Shown: positions 8,452 through 17,090, numbered from the stretch's first letter. The stretch: DNA of 64,000 nucleotides from Cohnella nanjingensis (GCF_014212125.1 NZ_JACJVP010000011.1:186001-250000); one strand, 5' to 3'. Translations and numbers: made by a program. The notes: a model not told the origin generated them from the sequence alone.

Positions 8452-9240
8452 TTACTCCAGAACGTAAATTTCCCCTTGCGTCAGCAGCAGTACGTCCGTC
8501 TCCGGCGCCCGAGTTTCGGCTAAACGCAGAAATTCGAGCACGTCGCCGCCAGAATTGCCGGGAAGCATCCAGAAATGGCACGGAATGGCCTTCTTCGGCG
8601 CGACGAGCGCGACGGTATCGGCGGCTTCCGCTTCGTTCATGTTGCCGAACTTGCCGTTGATCGGAAGGATAAGCAGGTTGATGTCGAATCGGCGGTTCAG
8701 TTTCGCCCATTCCTCAGCGTTGAAGCATGTGTCGCCCATATGGCAGATCGTTCGGCCGCTCGCGCGAATGATGAAGCCGACGGCGTCCGGGGCCAGCTCT
8801 CCGTGATCGGCGAAGATGGCTTCGAACCGCCAGCCGCCGGCGGACGCTTCGTCTCCGATGCGCAACGGATGGCAACGATCTCCGCCGATGCCCAGCTCGC
8901 CGAGCTGATTGACGACCGAAGACGGGGCGAAGAACGGGAACGCCGTGTCGCGCATCGCTCGAATGCCGATCGGATCGAAATGATCTTCGTGCGGATGTGT
9001 GATCAGGTAGGCGGACAAGCCGATCTCGTCGACCTCCTCGGGTTCGACTAGGCAGGGCATAAGCCTCTTGAACGAATAGCCGATCGTTTGCTCGCAATAG
9101 TCGGAGAAGTAAGGGTCGATAATCGCGAAGGTTCCGTCGTCGGCTTTCAGAATAAACCCGGCTTGACCGAGCGAACAGATGGCCATCTGCCCCCTCGCAA
9201 GCTCTTTCGTTCGCAATTGCTCCACGATCGATGTTCTCAT
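8452..9240 (-). CDS. UlaG-like MBL-fold metallo-hydrolase (possible lactonase)
   Basis: Metallo-beta-lactamase-fold hydrolase related to UlaG, the L-ascorbate-6-phosphate lactonase. The metal motif H-P-H-E-D-H is at 82-87 and H-M-G-D-T follows near 170, with P-C-H-F-W later. The start used is ATG 9240, with AGGAGG at 9246-9251. The open frame extends 25 codons upstream, but those codons overlap the leader and lack a ribosome binding site. It precedes the SDR on the same strand and is divergent from the DapA-family gene, sharing the array of octamer operators. Lactone hydrolysis is a reasonable reading; the family also contains phosphodiesterases and N-acyl hydrolases. Confidence 0.82.
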   Translation of the reverse strand: MRTSIVEQLRTKELARGQMAICSLGQAGFILKADDGTFAIIDPYFSDYCEQTIGYSFKRLMPCLVEPEEVDEIGLSAYLITHPHEDHFDPIGIRAMRDTAFPFFAPSSVVNQLGELGIGGDRCHPLRIGDEASAGGWRFEAIFADHGELAPDAVGFIIRASGRTICHMGDTCFNAEEWAKLNRRFDINLLILPINGKFGNMNEAEAADTVALVAPKKAIPCHFWMLPGNSGGDVLEFLRLAETRAPETDVLLLTQGEIYVLE

Positions 9241-9252
9241 GGCACCCTCCTT

Positions 9253-9334
9253 TAATAGCGCTTGCAACCGATTGATAATTTTTATTGTAAGATGTGTCGG
9301 TAATACTGTCAACAAAATTAATTATGTGTAAACA
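9253..9334 (-). promoter_or_regulatory. Promoter and operator of the UlaG-like/SDR operon
   Basis: On the minus strand TTGACA (9307-9312) and TACAAT (9284-9289) are 17 bases apart. The -35 is inside octamer TGTCAACA (9307-9314), and a second octamer TGTAAACA lies 20 bp away (9327-9334). A weaker cre-like element (9253-9266, about 12 of 14 positions) sits just before the ribosome binding site. The octamer pair is the same signal found at the other operon promoters listed here. Confidence 0.75.
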
Positions 9335-9356
9335 AATTAGAAAGGGCTCGAATTTT

Positions 9357-9427
9357 TGTTGATCAAGAAAAATAAATGTAAACATATAATTAATATTTGT
9401 TGACAATAATCACGCTGTTGTTAAAAT
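9357..9427 (+). promoter_or_regulatory. Promoter and operator of the lyase/esterase operon
   Basis: TTGACA (9400-9405) and TAAAAT (9422-9427) are 16 bases apart and lie 33 bases before the DapA-family start. Octamers TGTAAACA (9377-9384) and TGTTGACA (9398-9405) are 21 bp apart. The second contains the -35, so a bound repressor would exclude polymerase. A degenerate octamer TGTTGATC (9357-9364) lies another 20 bp upstream. With the two minus-strand octamers at 9307 and 9327 this makes a five-site array between divergent genes. Confidence 0.78.
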
Positions 9428-9459
9428 GAAGATAGATTCCGAGAAAGAGGGTTTGGCGG

Positions 9460-10311
9460 ATGACCGATAAACATCGCAAATTGGAAGGGGTTATCGTTCC
9501 GCTCGCCGTGCCGCTTCAAGCGGACGGAGACATCGACTGCGACGGCGTGGCTAAGCTGGCGCGCTGGCTCGTCGACAATGGGGCGGACGGCTTGTTCGTG
9601 GCCGGCACGACGGGAAGGTTCTCGCATTTCTCGCCGCGGCAGAACGCGGAAGCGTGCTCGGCTGTCAAGGAAGCGGTCGGCGATCGGGCGACGATCTACG
9701 GAGGCGCTTGCGACAGCGGCCTGTTCCGGATGTTGGACAACGCAGAGTCGCTGAAGCTGGCCGGAGCGGATATCGCGGTGGTCACCGGGCCGTACTACTT
9801 GTCCTACACGACGGCAGAGAGCGAAGACGTACTGCGGCATGTAGCCGAACGTTCCCCGCTTCCCGTCGTCTATTACAACATTCCCGAGTTCGTGCGCTAC
9901 GGCTTGCGTCCGGAATTTCTGGAGGAGATGGCCGAACATCCGAACGTGGCCGGCTATAAGGACTCGACGGGCGATCTCGCGCACCACCTGGACGTGCTGC
10001 GGCGGACGAAGGGAAAGGCGTTCGATGTGCTGATCGGCAAGGAGATGCTGCTCGCCGACGCGTTCAAGGAAGGGGCGACGGGACTTGTTCTGTCGTTCAC
10101 GAACTTGAATCCGCAGCTGTACGCCGAATTCGTCGCGGCGGCGAAAGCGGGCAATTGGCCGCGCGTCGACGAGCTGCAAGCGGACATCGCCCGAATCGTA
10201 GAAGCTTACTTGGCCTACGGACGTCAACAGCCTCATGCGGTGTTCTCCAACCTCATGAACTATTTCGAGGGTGAATTCGAAAGAGTCGGGTTCCGGTTCA
10301 AACTAGTCTAA
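9460..10311 (+). CDS. Dihydrodipicolinate synthase (DapA) family lyase
   Basis: Class I aldolase or dehydratase of the DapA/NanA/KDG-aldolase family, 283 residues, a TIM barrel. The Schiff-base lysine is Lys167 in Y-K-D-S-T and the partner tyrosine is Tyr139 in Y-Y-N-I-P. G-T-T-G-R replaces the usual G-T-T-G-E. First gene of an operon with a CE7 esterase, a mutarotase-like protein and an SDR, directly behind the octamer operator. It is most likely a 2-keto-3-deoxy sugar acid aldolase or dehydratase rather than a lysine biosynthesis enzyme. It is only distantly similar to the second DapA-family gene at 51097-52026. Confidence 0.9.
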   Translation: MTDKHRKLEGVIVPLAVPLQADGDIDCDGVAKLARWLVDNGADGLFVAGTTGRFSHFSPRQNAEACSAVKEAVGDRATIYGGACDSGLFRMLDNAESLKLAGADIAVVTGPYYLSYTTAESEDVLRHVAERSPLPVVYYNIPEFVRYGLRPEFLEEMAEHPNVAGYKDSTGDLAHHLDVLRRTKGKAFDVLIGKEMLLADAFKEGATGLVLSFTNLNPQLYAEFVAAAKAGNWPRVDELQADIARIVEAYLAYGRQQPHAVFSNLMNYFEGEFERVGFRFKLV

Positions 10312-10351
10312 CTGCCATATTGCAGATGTCCTAATTGGGAGGGATTCCATC

Positions 10352-11311
10352 ATGCCGTTAATCGATATGCCATTAAGCGAATTGCAGACGTACGGAGGCA
10401 TCAGCCCGCGTCCCGTCGACTTCGACGACTACTGGGAGCGCGCACTTGCCGAGATGAGGTCGGTCGAACCGGCCGTCGAATTGATCGAAAGCGATTTCAA
10501 GCATCCGGCCGTCGATTGCTTCGACCTGTATTACACCGGAGTCCGCAACGCGAGAATCCATGCCAAGTATCTCCGGCCGAAAGCCGCGCCTGCGCCGCAT
10601 CCGGCGGTCGTCCTGCTGCACGGATATGCCCAAAATTCCGGCGATTGGAGCGAGAAGCTGGCATTCGCCTCGATGGGCTATTCGGTCGTCGCGATGGATT
10701 GCCGCGGGCAAGGCGGCCTCTCCGAGGATCCTGGCGGGGTTAAAGGGACGACGCATCACGGCCACATTATTCGCGGACTGGACGATGAGCCGGGCCATTT
10801 GCTGTTCCGCCACATCTTCCTCGACGCAGCGCAGCTGGCCGGCATCGTCATGGGCATGCCCGAAGTCGACCCCGACCGCGTCGGCGTCACCGGTTGGTCG
10901 CAGGGCGGAGGGCTGACGCTCGCCTGCGCGGCGCTCGAGCCGAGACTGAAGAAAGCCGCTCCCGTCTATCCGTTTCTGTGCGATTATCGCCGGGTATGGG
11001 AGATGGACCTTGCGAAGGACGCCTACAGGGAGCTTAGCAACTACTTTCGCAACCACGATCCGCGCCATGAGAGGGAGGACGAGATTTTCGCCAAGCTCGG
11101 CTATATCGACGTACAGTTCCTCGCGCCCCGGATTAGCGCGGAAGTGCTGCTTGGCGTCGGCCTGATGGACACGGTATGTCCGCCTTCGACGCAGTTCGCG
11201 GCGTATAACAAAATTACCGCGCCCAAACGTACGGTCGTCTACCCGGATTTCGCGCACGAAAGATTGCCGGACATGCACGATCTGATCGTGGGGTTCATGG
11301 CAGACCTGTAA
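10352..11311 (+). CDS. CE7 family acetyl esterase (acetylxylan esterase/CAH type)
   Basis: Alpha/beta-hydrolase of carbohydrate esterase family 7, which removes acetyl groups from xylo-oligosaccharides and similar sugars in the cytoplasm. All CE7 signatures are present: R-G-Q (118-120), the nucleophile elbow G-W-S-Q-G (Ser183), acid Asp273 in M-D-T-V-C-P and H-E (302-303). The 319-residue length is standard, and the N-terminal M-P-L-I-D-M-P-L segment is typical. There is no signal peptide, so it acts on imported oligosaccharides. It lies 40 bases after the lyase, and implies that the imported carbohydrate is acetylated. Confidence 0.92.
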   Translation: MPLIDMPLSELQTYGGISPRPVDFDDYWERALAEMRSVEPAVELIESDFKHPAVDCFDLYYTGVRNARIHAKYLRPKAAPAPHPAVVLLHGYAQNSGDWSEKLAFASMGYSVVAMDCRGQGGLSEDPGGVKGTTHHGHIIRGLDDEPGHLLFRHIFLDAAQLAGIVMGMPEVDPDRVGVTGWSQGGGLTLACAALEPRLKKAAPVYPFLCDYRRVWEMDLAKDAYRELSNYFRNHDPRHEREDEIFAKLGYIDVQFLAPRISAEVLLGVGLMDTVCPPSTQFAAYNKITAPKRTVVYPDFAHERLPDMHDLIVGFMADL

Positions 11312-11340
11312 TCGCGGCCAAAACGGAAAGGAGGCTAGGC

Positions 11341-12288
11341 TTGCAAATCTACCGTTCCTGCTATAAAGACATCGACGCCGTTACGATCGAGAACGATGCG
11401 CTTAGCGCGCAATTTCTGCCTGACTACGGAGGCAAGATGGCTTCCTTCGCGAGCAAGGCGACACGCCGCGAATTTCTCGTGCAAGCCGGCAACGAGCGCT
11501 ATCGCGCGCTCGAATACGACGGCGATTACGTCGCATCGGAATGCAGCGGTTTCGACGACATGTTCCCGACGATCGACCGGTGCCCTTATCCGGATGTTCC
11601 GTGGCGAGGCGTCGTCATTCCCGATCACGGCGAAGTATGCGGGCTGAAGTGGGAGCAGCGGATCGAAAATGGCGGAGAGGCGTTGCTCATGTTCGTGCAT
11701 GGCGTGCGGTTTCCGTACCGGCTGGAGAAGAGAATCGCCTTCGTCGGCGAGCGGACGCTCGGCATCGACTACCGTGCCGTAAATTTGAGCGGCTTCGACA
11801 TGCACTTCTTGTGGGCGGCCCATCCGATGATCGCAGCCGAGCCGGGCGGTACGATCGAAACGCCGTTCACGGGGGAGCGGGACGTCGCGATGATGTTCTC
11901 GACCGATGCGAAGCATGGGCAAACCGCGGATTGGCCGGCGGTGCTCGACGACACCGAAGGCGCGGCGTACAAGTTTTATTTTCGCGATCGGGTGCCCGTC
12001 GGACGTTGCGCGTATCGGTATCCTTCGGGAGAGGCGCTTGTTCTGGAATATTCCGCGGGTACGGTTCCTTATCTCGGCATCTGGGTGAACAACGGCAGCT
12101 TCAAGGGCTACCGCAACGTCGCCTTCGAGATGTGCACGGGGGCGATGGATCGGCCGGACGCCGCGATCGCGGCGGGGCAAAGCAGCGTCTTGCCCGCGAA
12201 CGGAGAATACCGTTGGCATCTGCGGCTGAGCGAGGAAATCGACGGCGGGCTGACGCTTGGATTCGGCGCGACTCGCCCGCACTTATAA
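11341..12288 (+). CDS. Aldose 1-epimerase-like protein
   Basis: Predicted galactose-mutarotase-like beta-sandwich protein of 315 residues. The N-terminus has the D-Y-G-G-K-M strand found in mutarotase-type proteins, and there is an E-C-S-G-F-D-D-M-F segment near 65 and a histidine-containing P-D-H-G-E near 98. Family members interconvert sugar anomers or act as sugar-binding proteins. The start is a TTG at 11341 with a strong AAAGGAGG (11327-11334) six bases before it. It is located between the esterase and the SDR in one operon, where anomer conversion before oxidation by the SDR would make sense. The superfamily call is firmer than the reaction. Confidence 0.72.
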   Translation: MQIYRSCYKDIDAVTIENDALSAQFLPDYGGKMASFASKATRREFLVQAGNERYRALEYDGDYVASECSGFDDMFPTIDRCPYPDVPWRGVVIPDHGEVCGLKWEQRIENGGEALLMFVHGVRFPYRLEKRIAFVGERTLGIDYRAVNLSGFDMHFLWAAHPMIAAEPGGTIETPFTGERDVAMMFSTDAKHGQTADWPAVLDDTEGAAYKFYFRDRVPVGRCAYRYPSGEALVLEYSAGTVPYLGIWVNNGSFKGYRNVAFEMCTGAMDRPDAAIAAGQSSVLPANGEYRWHLRLSEEIDGGLTLGFGATRPHL

Positions 12289-12315
12289 TCGAGACAGAGA
12301 AAGGATGGAAAGCGG

Positions 12316-13110
12316 ATGCGAATGCTGGAGGACAGAGTGGCGCTCGTCACCGGCGGCGGGAACGGCATCGGCCGAGCGATTGCGTTCGCGCTCGCCGAGG
12401 AAGGCGCAATCGTCGTTATCGCGGACATCGACATGACCGCCGCGGAGAACGTCGCCGATCGCATACGGCAGAATGGGAGCGACGGAATGGCGATCGAAGC
12501 GAACGTCGTCCGCAAAGTCGACATCGACCGGATGCTCGAGGCTGTGGCAGCTGCTTACGGCAGGCTGGACATTCTCGTCAATAACGTCGGGGGAACGATT
12601 CGGAAGCCGATGATCGAATTTACCGAGGACGAGTGGGACGAAGTGATCGACATCAACCTGAAGAGCACGTTTCTCTGCTCCCAAGCCGCCGGCAAAATGA
12701 TGCTGAAGCGCAAGTCCGGCGCCATCGTCAACATTTCCTCCATTCACGGATTGGGCGGCATCCCGAGAAGGAGCCCGTATGCGACGGCGAAGGCGGCTAT
12801 CAACAGCTTCACGCGCACGATCGGCTGCGAATGGGCGGCGGACGGCGTTCGGATGAACGCGATCGTACCCGGTTATATTTTGACCGAAGGTCTCGACTAC
12901 GCCTTTAATCACGGCATTCTGAACCGGGAAGACATGGTGAGAAGAACGCCGCAAGGGAGGCTCGGCACACCCGAGGACGTCGCGGACGCGGTCGTGTTCC
13001 TTGTTTCCGACAAAGCCAAGTACATTACCGGAACGTCCGTTTACGTCGATGGAGGGTATTCGGCTTATCACGCTCCGGAAATCCATACGTCCATCTCGCA
13101 CGACGCTTAA
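12316..13110 (+). CDS. SDR family oxidoreductase
   Basis: Classical SDR of 264 residues: T-G-G-G-N-G-I-G at 12-19, N-N-V-G at 89-92, active-site serine in N-I-S-S-I-H (141-142), Tyr155/Lys159. The extended C-terminus ending Y-H-A-P-E-I plus nine residues is shared with the partial SDR at the window start, which marks them as close paralogues with probably similar substrates. Last gene of the lyase/esterase operon, 27 bases after the mutarotase-like gene. The ribosome binding site is weak (AAAGGA about 10 bases upstream). Likely oxidises a sugar or a deoxy-sugar acid; the substrate is unresolved. Confidence 0.9.
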   Translation: MRMLEDRVALVTGGGNGIGRAIAFALAEEGAIVVIADIDMTAAENVADRIRQNGSDGMAIEANVVRKVDIDRMLEAVAAAYGRLDILVNNVGGTIRKPMIEFTEDEWDEVIDINLKSTFLCSQAAGKMMLKRKSGAIVNISSIHGLGGIPRRSPYATAKAAINSFTRTIGCEWAADGVRMNAIVPGYILTEGLDYAFNHGILNREDMVRRTPQGRLGTPEDVADAVVFLVSDKAKYITGTSVYVDGGYSAYHAPEIHTSISHDA

Positions 13111-13126
13111 TCGCCCTAACCAACGA

Positions 13127-13162
13127 AGAAGCGGAATCCCTTAAAGGAGGCATTCCGCTTCT
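13127..13162. terminator. Hairpin between convergent SDR and GntR genes
   Basis: Arms 13127-13137 and 13152-13162 are an exact 11-base inverted repeat (AGAAGCGGAAT and its complement). It lies between the ends of the plus-strand SDR and the minus-strand regulator. T-runs are poor, so termination strength is uncertain. Confidence 0.6.
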
Positions 13163-13173
13163 AGACGCGGCGC

Positions 13174-13863
13174 TTAGCTCTTTAGCCGATCTTTCAGCTT
13201 CTTGATGACGAGCTCTTTGGCGTCGTTGATATGATCGGTAATCGTCTGAATGACCGCCGGATTGCGTTGAATGATCAGATCGGACAGCGCCTTGTGCGTC
13301 TTGAAATATTCGAAAAAATCGGTGTAGAACGTATTGTTCGAAATCGTCAACACCGCATACAGCGTATTGGCCATCAAGTTCCACGCCTGAAGAATCGCCT
13401 GGTTCTCGCTCATGATCATGATGCTGCGATGGAACTGGATGTCTACGGTCGAGAACGTTGCGGTCAAGTCTTCAATTTTGTTGGCGTTATTTATTTCGCG
13501 GATTTGGTCGACGACGGACAGAATCGGGAAGTAGTCGACCATCTCGTTGGCGATGATGAGCTCAAGCGCTCTCTTCTCGAGCATGAGCCGCAAGTCGAAG
13601 ATGTCTTCGGCTGCTTTGACGGAGAAGCCCGTCACGATCGTGCGCCCATTCGGCAGCGACTTGACGAGTCCTTCCTGCTCAAGATTTTGCAAGGCGGTGC
13701 GGATTGGCCCGCGGCTGACGCCGAGGTCCTGCGCGAGCTGGTTCTCGACGAGGTAGGAGTCGGGTTCAAACACTCCGAGCAGAATGTCCATGCGCAATTT
13801 ATGAATGACATCCTTCGTATGCTGGGTCCGGGCGAAAGGGTCGGTAGGGAGCTTCTTTAACAT
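13174..13863 (-). CDS. GntR family regulator, FCD (FadR) subfamily, copy 1
   Basis: Transcription regulator with an N-terminal winged helix (about 10-75, including L-G-V-S-R-G-P-I-R and N-G-R-T) and an all-alpha FCD effector domain (about 85-220) that usually binds an organic or sugar acid with a metal. The start used is ATG 13863: the open frame reaches 13911, but that is upstream of the -10 box, and the paralogue at 39085-39789 also begins M-L-K. The two regulators are similar throughout. It is divergent from the GH36-like gene over a region with three octamers phased by 20 bp, one covering its own -35. This suggests autoregulation and control of the octamer regulon; a sugar-acid intermediate is a likely inducer. 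Confidence 0.9.
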   Translation of the reverse strand: MLKKLPTDPFARTQHTKDVIHKLRMDILLGVFEPDSYLVENQLAQDLGVSRGPIRTALQNLEQEGLVKSLPNGRTIVTGFSVKAAEDIFDLRLMLEKRALELIIANEMVDYFPILSVVDQIREINNANKIEDLTATFSTVDIQFHRSIMIMSENQAILQAWNLMANTLYAVLTISNNTFYTDFFEYFKTHKALSDLIIQRNPAVIQTITDHINDAKELVIKKLKDRLKS

Positions 13864-13899
13864 CGATAGTTCTCGTCTCCTTATTGAACGATTTCTTAA

Positions 13900-13993
13900 A
13901 TTATAAGACAACGGCCGTTATCTTGACAACAAAAATGCGATAATGAAACTTCATAAGAAATTGTGTTAACAATAATACGTCTCCTCATACAAT
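13900..13993. promoter_or_regulatory. Divergent promoters with three phased octamers
   Basis: Minus strand, for gntR copy 1: TTGTCA (13924-13929) and TATAAT (13900-13905), 18-base spacer. Plus strand, for the GH36-like gene: TTAACA (13966-13971) and TACAAT (13988-13993), 16-base spacer. Octamers start at 13924 (TGACAACA), 13944 (TGAAACTT, poor) and 13964 (TGTTAACA), exactly 20 bp apart, and the outer two contain the two -35 boxes. A perfect palindrome AACGGCCGTT (13910-13919) lies between the -10 and -35 of gntR and could be another operator. Confidence 0.68.
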
Positions 13994-14052
13994 TCTTCTC
14001 GAAATCGTGAACCATATTTGGACTATTCATATGACGAAACGGGTGGGATCCG

Positions 14053-16458
14053 ATGATAACCTACGAAAGCTCTTGGACAGCCTCTGCGGGCTACAGTACA
14101 ACGACACAAGGCGCGAACGAGTGGTATTACCAGCAGCGGCCGATCGGCGGCGGTGCCTATACGAACCTGACGTTTGCCGGCGGGGCGTGGCGGAGCGGAT
14201 CGGGCAACTGGATTAAGCCAAGCAGCATGCATCCGGATAACAGCTACGACGCGGTCCGCAAATGGGTCGCTCCGCAATCCGGCGTCGTCAGCATCAAAGG
14301 CAATGTGCGCAAGATCGACACTGGAGGCGGCAACGGTATCGTCGCCAGCGTGCTTCGCAATTCGAACGTGCTATGGGAGAAAACGGTCGCCTACAACGAT
14401 GCCGCGGGTTATTGGACCGACGCCGAGCTTGGCAACGTGCCGGTGACGGCAGGCGACGCGCTTTATTTTATCGTGGGGAATAACGGAGATTGGGCTTACG
14501 ACGAAACAGGGTGGGATCCGACGGTGACTTATGTGAGCACGGCGCCGGAATGGGCCCTTAGCACGGACGACACGTCATTGACGTTGACGGTTCGCGATAG
14601 CCGACCGGCCATCATCGGGCTGTCGAATCCGGAGCAGGGATGGAACTGGACGCCTTCGGCTTCCCTTGTTCCGCTGCTCGATAAAGTGACTGTCAGCGAA
14701 ACGGCTTACCATCCGAACTGGACGTATACGGGAGCGACGGTCGATACGACTTCCGGCATGAAGGTGACGCTCGCGTTCCAGAGCACGACGCCGAACTTGA
14801 CGCTGACGCAAGTCTGGCGGGCGCGGCCCGGCGTCGGCCCGGTCGAGATGAGCACGGCGGTGACGAACAATACGGGCGGCAGCGTTACCTACAACCATCA
14901 GGACATCGTCTCCGCGGAGCTGAACGCCGTGTCGGACAGTCCGGCGACGATATGGCGGTTCAACCGTTCCAGCTATAACAACGGACGGGACCCTAACTTC
15001 GACACCGGCGTGTTCAAGGACTTGCTCGGTACGAACGCGAACATGCGGACGACGATCGGCAACGATTATAACCCTAGCAATTACCAGCTACCGTTCGAAA
15101 TGCTCGACGTGAACGGCGCGCACGGCCTATACATGGGATACGTCTGGGACTTCGGCCGAATCTCCAACACGACCGGCTCCGATGCGAAGGCGAGCCGTAA
15201 CCGCTTCTATCTCGGCGATTCCGGGTCGTTCTCCGTGGCGAACGGCGGGACGCTCAACATTCCCGGCATGTTCTACGGCACGTACAAGGGCGATACGGAC
15301 GACGGCAGCAATAAGATGAAAAAATGGTTCTGGAATTACAAAGTGCCGTCCAGTCTGCGCAGCAACGAGAACGAGCCGCTCGTCGAATTCAGCGTGGACG
15401 CCTATGACGAGGCGAGCATTACCAGCTTCCTGAGTTCTTTCCCGCTGTCCACTTGGGGGGTCGAGCTGCTGAAGGAGGACGCGTGGTGGACGTCCGACGT
15501 CAACACGGATCCGTTCTTCGGCTGGGCGTGGTCGCCGGCGCCTAATCAATGGCCGAACGGGATGACGCTGGGGACGATCGCCCACAACAACGGCCTCCAG
15601 CTTTCGCTGTATATGGGTAACCGCTACGACCATGCGGACTTGTCGACCCAAGCCGGGCGGGACGCCCAGAAGCATGCGCTGCTGACGCGCTACGACGACT
15701 GGCACTACGACTATTGGCGGTCGGATATGGAAACCGAGCCTACGAACGATTACTTGAGCCACGAGGGGTTCCTCGAGGTGCTCGACTATATGATTGCGAA
15801 CCGGCCCAGCTTCCGTTGGGAGAACTGCAGTGCCGGCGGCTCAAAAAAATCGTTCGACCTGCTTCAGCGGCAAACGGTCATGACGCTCGAGGATTCCGGC
15901 GCCGGCTCCAACGATTCCGTTCTGAACTACCGCAAAGCCGTCTATGCGAACTCCTATATGATCAATTCCGTGCAGATGAAGGACGACAACGGCTACTTCT
16001 CGACGAATACGAACGCTTGGGCGAAGTACATGTTCCGCAGCGGCTTCCTCGGCGCCTGGATGTACGGCAGTGACGGTCCGTCCAACGTCCCGCACCAATC
16101 CCAGTACCAATCGCACGTTGCGCTGTACAAGACGAAGCAGCGTCCAATTCTTCGCGGCGCGGACGTATATCACGTGCTGCCGATGCCGGACGGTACAAAC
16201 TGGGACGGCCTTGAATTCTTTAACACAAGCTTGAACAAAGGCTCCGTCGTTCTGTTCAAGCCGAATTCCAACGTGACGGGTTCGCCGACGATTTATCTGA
16301 AAGGGCTCGATCCGTCCGCCACCTATACGCTTACATTCGAGGACCGTCCGTCTCTGAATAAGACGATGACGGGTGCCCAGCTGATGGCAGGCGGCGCAGG
16401 CATCTCGATTAGCGGCGCGTCGAACGACTATGATTCGGAAATCGTGTGGATTAACTAG
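14053..16458 (+). CDS. GH36-like (clan GH-D) glycoside hydrolase without signal peptide
   Basis: 801 residues. Residues about 8-165 are a jelly-roll-like module (N-E-W-Y-Y-Q-Q-R-P start, W-D-P-T-V-T-Y end) that recurs in three other large proteins of this window. The middle is a melibiase-like barrel and the end is a beta-sandwich (G-L-D-P-S-A-T-Y). Segments resembling GH36 active-site regions are Y-W-R-S-D-M (Asp558, possible nucleophile), E-N-C-S-A-G-G (590-596) and T-L-E-D-S-G (Asp614, possible acid/base). Unlike paralogues at 45344 and 47979 it lacks a signal peptide or anchor, so it is predicted cytoplasmic, or its N-terminus has been lost. The start has only GGGTGGG upstream. Alpha-galactosidase-like activity is inference. 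Confidence 0.75.
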   Translation: MITYESSWTASAGYSTTTQGANEWYYQQRPIGGGAYTNLTFAGGAWRSGSGNWIKPSSMHPDNSYDAVRKWVAPQSGVVSIKGNVRKIDTGGGNGIVASVLRNSNVLWEKTVAYNDAAGYWTDAELGNVPVTAGDALYFIVGNNGDWAYDETGWDPTVTYVSTAPEWALSTDDTSLTLTVRDSRPAIIGLSNPEQGWNWTPSASLVPLLDKVTVSETAYHPNWTYTGATVDTTSGMKVTLAFQSTTPNLTLTQVWRARPGVGPVEMSTAVTNNTGGSVTYNHQDIVSAELNAVSDSPATIWRFNRSSYNNGRDPNFDTGVFKDLLGTNANMRTTIGNDYNPSNYQLPFEMLDVNGAHGLYMGYVWDFGRISNTTGSDAKASRNRFYLGDSGSFSVANGGTLNIPGMFYGTYKGDTDDGSNKMKKWFWNYKVPSSLRSNENEPLVEFSVDAYDEASITSFLSSFPLSTWGVELLKEDAWWTSDVNTDPFFGWAWSPAPNQWPNGMTLGTIAHNNGLQLSLYMGNRYDHADLSTQAGRDAQKHALLTRYDDWHYDYWRSDMETEPTNDYLSHEGFLEVLDYMIANRPSFRWENCSAGGSKKSFDLLQRQTVMTLEDSGAGSNDSVLNYRKAVYANSYMINSVQMKDDNGYFSTNTNAWAKYMFRSGFLGAWMYGSDGPSNVPHQSQYQSHVALYKTKQRPILRGADVYHVLPMPDGTNWDGLEFFNTSLNKGSVVLFKPNSNVTGSPTIYLKGLDPSATYTLTFEDRPSLNKTMTGAQLMAGGAGISISGASNDYDSEIVWIN

Positions 16459-16503
16459 ATTGCGAGGCAAAAAATCTAGATATAACCATACACAGTCAAG
16501 GAA

Positions 16504-16955
16504 TTGAGACGGACAATGACCAAGAACGGAAGTCAGGTACTGGACGCCGCTTGGTCAATTGCTCGTGACGTCGAAAATCGGGGCAGAGATGAAGCGTGGT
16601 TCGCGGAAGCGAAGCGGGATATCGCCGAACAGGCGGAGGTTCCGGCCATTCTGCAGGAGGCCGATTGGGAACGGTACGGCATGGACGGCGTCGGGAAGAA
16701 GCCGGAACATACCTGTTCATCGCATATATGGAGCAAGGCGACGCTCCTGCCGGCGGCCGGCTTTCTTTCCATCTGTCCGAACCCGCGGATGCTTTGCTTG
16801 GAAGCGGCGTACGCATAGCGACGCTTGGACTTGATGCAGCCGCTGAACAATGGCTGACGGACCGAAATGCGGAATGGTACGCCTATGACCGCAGCGGTCC
16901 GAACGATTGCCGCGTGATCCTACGCCGGAAGAGGCGATGGCGGCCTGTTTGAAAT
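16504..16955 (+). pseudogene. Four-piece remnant of the GH2 gene
   Basis: A compressed relic of a paralogue of the GH2 gene at 32638-35562. About 16504-16665 matches its leader and first about 47 codons, 16667-16693 matches near 34315-34340, 16694-16920 matches 34800-35030, and 16921-16950 matches near 35330-35358. Within each block the identity is high. Three internal deletions and frame changes remove both catalytic regions. The homology begins before the start codon (the AGTCAA leader element), so the copy once included its upstream region. It lies directly after the GH36-like gene. It cannot encode an enzyme. Confidence 0.85.
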
Positions 16956-17090
16956 AGGTAACCTTAATCAAAGAATGCTTATACTATAACTCGAGCATAT
17001 GTAGTTTGGACTGGCAATGTGGGACATTACAAATGCATTGTACATATTTACTTGGTCAGGCTATGGATAGATCTGCTTACCTCAATACAG

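Noticed and set aside
7621..13110. Sulfoquinovose (sulfo-Entner-Doudoroff) pathway
   Set aside because: SDR, lactonase and aldolase would fit, but no GH31 sulfoquinovosidase, dehydratase or sulfonate exporter is present.
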